From Dasypus novemcinctus (Eukaryota > Chordata > Mammalia > Cingulata > Dasypodidae), in contig NC_080676.1 in NCBI RefSeq assembly GCF_030445035.2, forward strand, positions 18,452,940-18,516,939: DNA of 64,000 nucleotides, in the 5' to 3' direction. The number at the start of each line of letters is the position of its first letter. Position 1 is the first letter of the stretch. This document shows, one piece after another, positions 57,458 through 64,000 of the stretch. Position numbers and translations under genes: made by a program. The notes under the pieces were generated by a model that saw nothing but the letters and a program-made list of their open reading frames with translations, was not told the DNA's origin and did no database searches.

Positions 57458-58613
57458 TTGCTTTGCCCAGTGGTTCTTTAGCATGGTGGGAATTTTTTTC
57501 CATCAGAAGAAGAGAAGAAAAACAGAATTTTTCTATCTGTAAATTGGATTTTCAGATTGGAAGCTGGTGGGGAACTCTGACTGTTGATGCCTGGAAACTG
57601 CTGGGTGCACTTTGCCCCTTTGCCCTGTGCAGTCCAGGAATCCAATCTTGCCGTACCTCCGGGAAGTTTCACAAGGCAAATGCCCCAGCTTACACCTAGC
57701 AGAACCTTCTGGGTGACTCTCTCAGCTTCTCACTCCATATTTTTTGACCGCCCCCCATATCAGGTCAAATGACCTAACACCTAGCGAGGCCAAAAAACCG
57801 TCACTGAAATAAGGACTGCCCCCAGGATATTCAGGATATTCACCTCTTAACTACATAGAGGTGCATTTGCCTGCTTTGATTTTCATAAAGAATTCATTTT
57901 GCTTCTTAAATTCCTCTGGGATAACATTTTGCCTGTTTTCCCCAAGACCCACCGTTGCTGTTATTCAGTTGGAGGATTTTACCAGCCCCACAAAAAAATC
58001 ACTATTCCTCTCTAGTGTTTCCAGCTTTCTATTAATCTTTCTTTCCTGCCTGGCATGATTGTAGCTTTCTGTTTTCTCACCCCTCCTCACCGGTGCTCCT
58101 CTCAATCATCTTCTCACAGAACGCTCGACCGCCCAGCCAGGGTTTCCTTCCCACAGGGTTCCAGTCCAGCCCTCCCTCCCAGCTGCTCACAGTGGCTCCT
58201 CTGAAACTCACCGAGCAAACCTCAGTCTGCCACGAAACAGCTCCCATTTAAGCGCCTTCATTCCACGGCAGACACACACTCTCCCACTCCCGCCTCTGTT
58301 CTGTACACACTGCTGGTTTGCCCTGGCAGCCCTGTTGAGCTAATGGCATAAGCGACTCCTGTTTGTTTAATTGGTTAGATCAGATTAAAATGTGTTTTTG
58401 GCACAGAATATAGTGTGTTCACTTGTGTGTCTTTTAATTTACATACACACGCCCGGTGCTGAGACCTAGAGGAACGGTTTAAAACTTAAAACTTTTCAGA
58501 GCTGTGTTTTTGATGAGAGTCAGCAACAGCTAACAGACTTCAGAGCCAGCAAATACTTAAAGTCAGTTTCATTACCAAAAATGACTGGTCTTCAAAGCCC
58601 GAGAGGGTACTGC
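57458..58613. other. Unassigned unique DNA
   Basis: No gene. Moderately C-rich text with scattered CpGs at 58080-58330 ('gaacgctcgaccgcccagcc'). No confident repeat. Confidence 0.4.
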
Positions 58614-58795
58614 TCCCTTCTAAAGGTTCCCAAACTGGCTGTGCCAGAAGCCCCAGGGAAGTTTCATTCCTGGGCCCGGTCCCAGACCTACGGAACTAAA
58701 GTTTCTAGACAGGGACCTTTGAATCTGTCTTTTTCCACAAGCTCCCAGCCAGCTCCACATATTTTCAGTCTGATGTTTGGAAGCACAGCTCTTAA
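58614..58795 (+). mobile_element. MER5A-like hAT-Charlie DNA element remnant
   Basis: 'ggttcccaaactggctgtgc' 'cagaagccccagggaag', 'tgggcccggtcccaga' and 'caagctcccagccagctcc' follow the order of MER5A. Non-coding, no transposase. Confidence 0.6.
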
Positions 58796-58982
58796 CTGCA
58801 GATCAAACCTCACCTCTTTCAGAAAGATCTAATAAAGCACCTTCTGCCAGGCTTCCCAGACTAAAGTCACGCATCTCATCTCAAATTTTGCCATATCCAA
58901 GTAACACCTGTACTTCAATTTGCCTAATATTTTTATTTTAGGATGCATTTTTGCATAAATAAATTTCATTTATTATACCCAA

Positions 58983-59335
58983 GGGAAGCAGATGTGGCTC
59001 AAGCGATTGAGCTCCTACCTACCACATGGGAGGTTCCTGGTTCATTTCCTGGTGCCTTCTAAAGAAGACTGTGAGCTGGCACAATGGGCAGGCATGGCAA
59101 GTTGACACAATAAGATGATGTAACAAGAGACACAGGAGGGAAAGCATAATGAGAGACACACAAGCAGGGAACAGAAGTGGCTCAAGCAATTAGGCACCTC
59201 CTTCCCACATCAGAGGTCCCGGGTTCAATTCCTGGTGACTCCTAAAGAAACAAAGAAGACAACAGACACAACAAGTACAAACAACAAGGGGGTGGGGAGA
59301 AATAAATAAATTAAATAAATCTTTTAAAAAAATGC
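58983..59335 (+). mobile_element. Dimeric tRNA-derived SINE, single 9-bp TSD
   Basis: Two tRNA-like heads ('gatgtggctcaagcgattga' ~58991, 'agaagtggctcaagcaatta' ~59172). The first carries a shortened long-type body, and the end is an 'aaataaatctttt' + A tail. One direct repeat, tatacccaa, at 58974-58982 and 59336-59344 encloses both. Its first unit differs from the linker-type dimers at 9043 and 24779. Confidence 0.88.
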
Positions 59336-59893
59336 TATACCCAAAAGAGTTAAAAAACAGGGGCTTGAGTACCAATAAACACCAATACTCACATACCAAT
59401 GTTCATAGTAGCATTGTCCACAATAGACAATGGTAGAAATAACCTAAATGTCCATCAACAAATGAATGATAAACAAAATGTGGTATATACATACAATGGA
59501 ATATTATTACACCATAACAAAAGGAATGAAGTTCTGATACATGCTACAACATGAATGAAACTTGAAAACATTATGCTAAAATTAAGCTAAACACAAAAGA
59601 AAAAATATTGTATGATTCCACTTACATGAAATATCTAGAATAGGCAAATTCATGGAGACAGAAAGTAGATTACAGATTATCAGGGGCTAGGGGGAGGGAA
59701 AATGGGGAGTTGTTGCTTAAAGGGTACAAGTTTTGGTGATGCATAGTGGTGATGGTAGTACAATATTGTAAATATAATGAACACCAGTAGTTATACAATT
59801 AAAAATGGTTAAAATGGCAAATTTTATGTGTGTGTGTGTGTATATATATATATGTGTGTGTATGTGTATCACCACAATAAAAAATTTTAAGTA
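59336..59893 (+). mobile_element. L1 ORF2 3' end and 3' UTR fragment (older L1 family)
   Basis: 'gttcatagtagcattgtcca', 'aatgtccatcaacaaatgaa', 'gtggtatatacatacaatgg', 'tgtatgattccacttacatg', then a 3' UTR with '(tg)n(ta)n' and 'aataaaaaat'. It is a different, older L1 3' UTR from the long one above. The SINE at 58983 interrupts its start. Confidence 0.78.
59826..59870. repeat. (TG)n/(TA)n microsatellite
   Basis: Alternating TG then TA then TG dinucleotides within the L1 3' UTR. Confidence 0.93.
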
Positions 59894-60744
59894 AAAATTT
59901 ATAATATTACTATGAAATCATGGCTCTGATATATGTTACATTTTTTTCTAATATACAAGACAATAAATATATACCATTAAAAGTTGCTTTTAAATATACT
60001 TCCATTAGCAAGAAATATTGTTTTTGCACCAATGTGGCAATGCTACAATACTGAAGAAAACACTAACTAAAGAATATAATCCCTGATCCAAACTTTCCTT
60101 CCAAAGATGGCCCTTAGGAAAATTTTGCAGTAGAATTTGGTACTGAGGGCTCATAGTTTTTACCTACTCCATCCAGCACCCCTTCCTTTGATCAATAATC
60201 AATTAAATCACTGGGAGTAGGACCCGGACATCCAGTAATTCTAATACGAAGCCAGGGGTAAAACCAACCACGTCATTTCCCTTTCAGAAGATATTTTTCC
60301 CCAATTAGGAACCTCCATTAGCCCCTACCACCTCCACAGGGTCACCTTTTATTCATTGAGAGCTCAAGGATGAAAAAAAACATCCCAGTTTATTAACACT
60401 TTCACAGGTACAGATCACACCCAAAAAAAAGTGATGCCTTGATTCCAGAATTCTAGGGAAAACCAGCCTCCAGGACAGTCCTAAATTCACATTACAGTGA
60501 TATATCTGTACATCCACCATGGAACAGCCTGTTTTCTTTCATTATTCCTTTCTCCTTGGTCTCCATTTCTCCCTTTTATTAGTTAAAAATAAACAAAGCA
60601 GTGATTAATCTTGTTCTTAGGAAATATACATGAAAGTAAGTATTAAAGGAGAATGATATATGCAACCAACTCTCAAATATTTAGAAACTAGATAGATAGG
60701 TGGAAGGCAGGAAGGCAAGAAGGAAGGAAAGAAATTAAAGAAGA
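59894..60744. other. Unassigned DNA with a GGAA-rich simple repeat at 60690-60733
   Basis: No gene. 60690-60733 reads 'gatagatagg' then 'aaggcaggaaggcaagaagg', a degenerate tetranucleotide repeat that directly precedes an L1 fragment. Confidence 0.45.
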
Positions 60745-61275
60745 TTTAAATAAATATAAAGATATCCCATGTTCATGGATTGGAAGACTAAATATTGTTA
60801 AGATGTTAATTTTACCCAAAGTTATTTACAGATGCAATGCAATCCCAATCAAAATTCCAACAGCCTTATTTGTAGAAATGACAAAGATAACCTACAAACT
60901 GATATGGAATTGCAAGGAATGTCAAGTAGTCAAAACTATCTTGAAAAGAAGAATGAAGTTGGAAGACCCACCCCTTCCCAAATTCAAAGTTTACTACAAA
61001 GCTACAATAATAAAACATAGTAATCCTGGAACAAGGACAGACAAATAGGCCAATAAAAGCATTTTGAGAGTTCAGAAATAAACCCTCACATCTATGGCAA
61101 ATTGATTTTTTATAATGGGGCTGAGATATCTCAATGGAGAGAGAAAAGTGTCTTCAGCAAATTGTGCTGGGAAAACTTGATAGGTGCACACTGACGGTCA
61201 TAGTGGTAGTAATCACAATTGCCAAAATGGGGTATATAGTCAATGGAATATTATTCAGCAATAAGAAGGAATGAA
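60745..61275 (+). pseudogene. L1 ORF2 C-terminal fragment, internally deleted
   Basis: 'tggattggaagactaaatat', 'cagatgcaatgcaatcccaa', 'ccttcccaaattcaaagttt' encode decayed ORF2 text ([27 protein letters not shown]) over 60770-61020. It then jumps near 61195 to the extreme 3' end ('caatggaatattattcagca'). It has stops and lacks catalytic motifs. Confidence 0.75.
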
Positions 61276-61966
61276 TGCCTAAGGCTCCTTCTAGATTGTG
61301 TGCCAGTATATTATTTAGATGTGTGCTAAACTCGTTGCTGTAGAAGAATGAGTGGTATTTTTTTTCTCCCTCATCTCAAGCAGACGTTGTGTTCTAAGTC
61401 TGAGCTTCCCAGCCTCAGCAGCAACTTAATCTTTTCATTAAGACAGAAACAGAATTTAGGAGGCTAACATCCCATCCACCCAGAAGGAGGCTGGTGCTGG
61501 GAATGGAGCCCGAACCAAGAGGACAGAAGCTTCCCTCAGAATAGGTTAGTGGCAATGGGTTCCAGGAATGGTGAAGACCCATGGCCCACTCCCAGACATC
61601 CATTGAGTAGCAACCTGGCCACTGGATAAGGAGAACTGAAACCAAGATTTCCAGTCTTGTCCTTTGGCAAAAGATCCTTGAGCTCAGCCGGCAGAGGAAA
61701 TGAAGCCATGCTCTGAGAAAGGACAATGAGCACCTCAGTGGTACCCACAGAGGCGTGAACACTTATAACCCCTCCTGTTTCTGTGCACATGTAAAGCCCT
61801 GGACTTTTTCACAACTTTATAAATCAAGAAAAGCCTCCTAAAACCTGACTGTGATGGAATTTCCAGTCAGTTTTGGTGGGTAGGAAGTGACCAAATTTAT
61901 CTAATTTTGAATGGTTAAAGGCCATTCACTGAAAATCACCAGAAAAACTTCTGTGGGGTATCTCTT
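61276..61966. other. Unassigned unique DNA
   Basis: No gene or confident repeat. The two overlapping minus-strand frames (61415-61790) show no recognisable domain. Confidence 0.4.
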
Positions 61967-61981
61967 TAAAAGGGGGTTGGG

Positions 61982-62444
61982 GAAAGCGGACTTGGCCCAG
62001 TGGTTAGGGCGTCCGCCTACCACATGGGAGGTCTGCGGTTCAAACCCCGGGCCTCCTTGACCCGTGTGGAGCTGGCCCATGCGCAGTGCTGATGCGCGCA
62101 AGGAGTGCCCTGCCATCAGGGGGTGTCCCGCACGTAGGGGAGCCCCACGCGCAAGGAGCGCAACTTGTAAGGAGAGCCGCCCAGCGCGAAAGAAAGTGCA
62201 GCCTGCCCAGGAATGGTGCCCCACACACAGAGAGCTGAAGCAGCAAGATGACACAACAAGAAGAAACACAGATTCCCATGCCACTGACTGCAACAGAAGC
62301 GGACAAAGAAGAAGAAGACGCAGCAAATAGACACAGAGAACAGACAACTGGGGTGGGGGGGGTGGGGGGGGTGGGGGGGGTGGGGGCAGGGGCGGGAAGG
62401 GGAGAGAAATAAATAAATAAATAAATCTTTAAAAATAAAAATAA
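61982..62444 (+). mobile_element. Long tRNA-derived SINE with G-rich expansion, 15-bp TSD
   Basis: 'gcggacttggcccagtggtt' head, CpG-rich body, an expanded G tract at 62350-62398, and 'aaataaataaataaatcttt'. Direct repeats taaaagggggttggg (61967-61981) and taaaagggggctggg (62445-62459) differ at one base. Few CpGs are lost, so it is probably young. Confidence 0.93.
62350..62398 (+). repeat. G-rich (G4-8 T)n tract, G-quadruplex-prone
   Basis: Repeated runs of 4-8 G separated by single T, within the 3' part of the SINE. Other copies have only 'gggg' at this spot. Confidence 0.9.
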
Positions 62445-62615
62445 TAAAAGGGGGCTGGGTGATCTTCTTAAAGGATTTGGGCTTTTTCTGGATGTTTTTA
62501 AGGAAAAACTAGGTAAGTCAGGATCAAAGCTGGATTGAATTCTGTCAGGAAGAAGGGCAATTTGGTAAGGAGTATCTTAATCATTTTTATCTAGCAAGGA
62601 AAAGAAATAAAGCAG

Positions 62616-63055
62616 TGAAGTTTATGTTCATTGTCAACTTGGCTAGGTTATGGTGTCCAATTGTTTGATCAAGCAAGCACTGGGCTGATTGTTACTGTGA
62701 GTACATTTGGTGGATGTAAATCCTTAATCAGTTGATTGCTTCTTGGCTGAATACATCTACAGTCAACAAAAGAGATTGCCTTCAACAATGAGAAGTCACA
62801 TCTAATCAATTGAAGGCCTTAAAGGGAGAACTGATGGTTTCAGCAGTCAGAGGAAGAATTTCTATCTCTACTTCAGCCAATCAGCGTCTCTGAGAACTCA
62901 TCAAAACCTTCATTAGAGTTCCCGACTTGTGACCTGCCCTACGGAATTCGGACTTGCCAATTTCCATGGTTACGTGAGCCAATTCCTACAAAAATTTCTC
63001 ATAATATATACATATGATGTCAGTTCTGTTTCTCTGAAGAACTCTGGCTAATACA
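62616..63055 (+). mobile_element. ERVL-like (MLT2-type) solo LTR, perfect 5-bp TSD
   Basis: 440 bp from TGAAGTTTATG to GGCTAATACA, flanked by agcag on both sides (62611-62615, 63056-63060). 'cattgtcaacttggctagg', 'taatcaattgaaggcctt' and 'cagttctgtttctctgaaga' match the order of MLT2-type LTRs. No internal genes. Confidence 0.85.
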
Positions 63056-63429
63056 AGCAGGGTGAAAATTGTCAATTTTTTTTAAAAAAAGGAGAGTAAC
63101 AGTCACTTGTATACTTGCGTGAGTCAGAAGAGAAGGATATTTGGTCATTTTTGTAGGTGTAAATGGCCTTTTCTTTATCTTGTTTCAAACCTGGTTACAG
63201 AGTAAACTCATCTGGACATTGTTTATATATTCTGTGACAACTTAATGTTCACTTGGAAACTTCATGATCTGGCTGACAGAAGTGCCGTTTTTTACTTTCC
63301 CAAACAACTTAATGCATCATCTCTTAAACTAAGCTAATAAATACCTATCACGTATGTGTACATATACATATTTTTACAAACATATGATTATATTATACAT
63401 ACTGTTTGATAATCTCTTTTACCTAATGA

Positions 63430-63830
63430 TCAATAAACTTCCATGACAGTATTCATCTACCTCTCTTTAAATGAATGAATGGGTTGTCCTATGTGGATGA
63501 ACCATAACTTGTTTAACTAGACCCTTCTGGTTGGACATTTGGAATGATTTCCTTTGTGTGTGCACACACATGCCCAAGAATGCTTTTATAATCAATGCTA
63601 TAATGAATATCTCTGTATGTAAGATTTTGTGTGTATCTTAGTTATTTCCTTAGGACAAATTTCTAGAGGTGAAATTGCTAAGTCAAAGTGGATTCATAAT
63701 TATAAAGATTTTGTTACATACTGTCAAATTGCCCTAAAAAGTGTTGTTCCAATGTACACTCTCACCAAGCACTCCAATATAGGAGAGTGATTTTAGCCCT
63801 ATTTCCTTCAGGGTTCTTTATAATTTTGCA
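63430..63830 (-). mobile_element. Ancient L1 ORF2 3' fragment, antisense
   Basis: 'aatgctataatgaatatctc', 'ggacaaatttctagaggtga' 'aattgctaagtcaaagtgg' and 'caaattgccctaaaaagtgt' 'tgttccaatgtacactctca' are antisense old L1 text. Flanking 63061-63429 and 63831-64000 are unassigned AT-rich DNA. Confidence 0.6.
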
Positions 63831-64000
63831 ATTACCTGTATTTATTGATTTTGTATTTGGCAGATGTTTCTACCTCCTTGTGAGTCCAGATGGTCCAAAC
63901 ATGATGTGAGACCAAGACTGCAAATTTAATAGCTTCAAGAGGTAAGAGTTTTTATCACCAGTGAAGTAAACAAGTCAAAGGGAATGTTCTACTGATAGTA

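Noticed and set aside
1119..62444. tRNA genes at the SINE heads
   Set aside because: The tRNA-like A- and B-box text is followed by SINE bodies and A-rich tails and lacks a foldable, complete tRNA.

Overview
This is a window of vertebrate nuclear DNA, almost certainly from a xenarthran mammal and most likely the nine-banded armadillo (Dasypus) or a close relative. The diagnostic signal is a tRNA-derived SINE whose body runs roughly 'gtggctcaagtggttgag ... cccacatgggaggtcc ... ggttcaa'. It matches what I know as the armadillo DAS-SINE (tRNA-Ala-derived). It occurs here 16 times, as ~100-bp monomers, ~230-350-bp dimers and ~400-bp long forms, most with A-rich tails and target-site duplications (TSDs). 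I see no bacterial-type gene, operon, CRISPR array or provirus with coding capacity, and no host protein-coding gene I can name. Almost every long open frame lies in a transposable element or in its antisense.

Layout. 1-6.3 kb: ancient L1 debris interrupted by a Tigger-like DNA transposon (which itself holds an MLT1-like solo LTR) and by a second solo LTR. 6.3-20.2 kb: an old L1 pierced by four SINE insertions and by a complete 9.76-kb younger L1 (9546-19309) with a ~2-kb 5' UTR, broken ORF1, broken ORF2 and a very long ~2.85-kb 3' UTR. 20.2-25.7 kb: four solo LTRs and antisense L1. 25.7-31 kb: repeat-poor, AT-rich, no gene recognised. 31-34 kb: three long SINEs in alternating orientation over ancient repeats. 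34.6-44.8 kb: an old L1 with 396-bp tandem 5' UTR monomers, split by a younger L1 that has lost nearly all of ORF2 and carries a solo LTR in its 3' UTR. 44.8-52.9 kb: mostly unique DNA with SINEs, MIRs, a 29-bp-arm hairpin and candidate regulatory motifs. 52.9-56.7 kb: an antisense L1 3' UTR fused to a 5S rRNA fragment, a CpG-retaining exon-like block on the minus strand, an L2 remnant, a cleanly delimited L1 3'-end insertion, and a genuine-looking CpG island (about 56.21-56.72 kb). 57-64 kb: SINEs, MER5A-like DNA, L1 fragments and an ERVL-like solo LTR.

How the parts relate. The window is a layered record of retrotransposition. Autonomous L1s would have supplied the endonuclease and reverse transcriptase that moved the SINEs; poly(A) tails and TSDs show this repeatedly. 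Several L1s have kept ORF1-derived and 3' sequence but lost ORF2. The only candidates for host function are the CpG island, the exon-like block 2 kb from it, and a few unique stretches with regulatory motifs. Family names are from memory of consensus sequences; no search was run.
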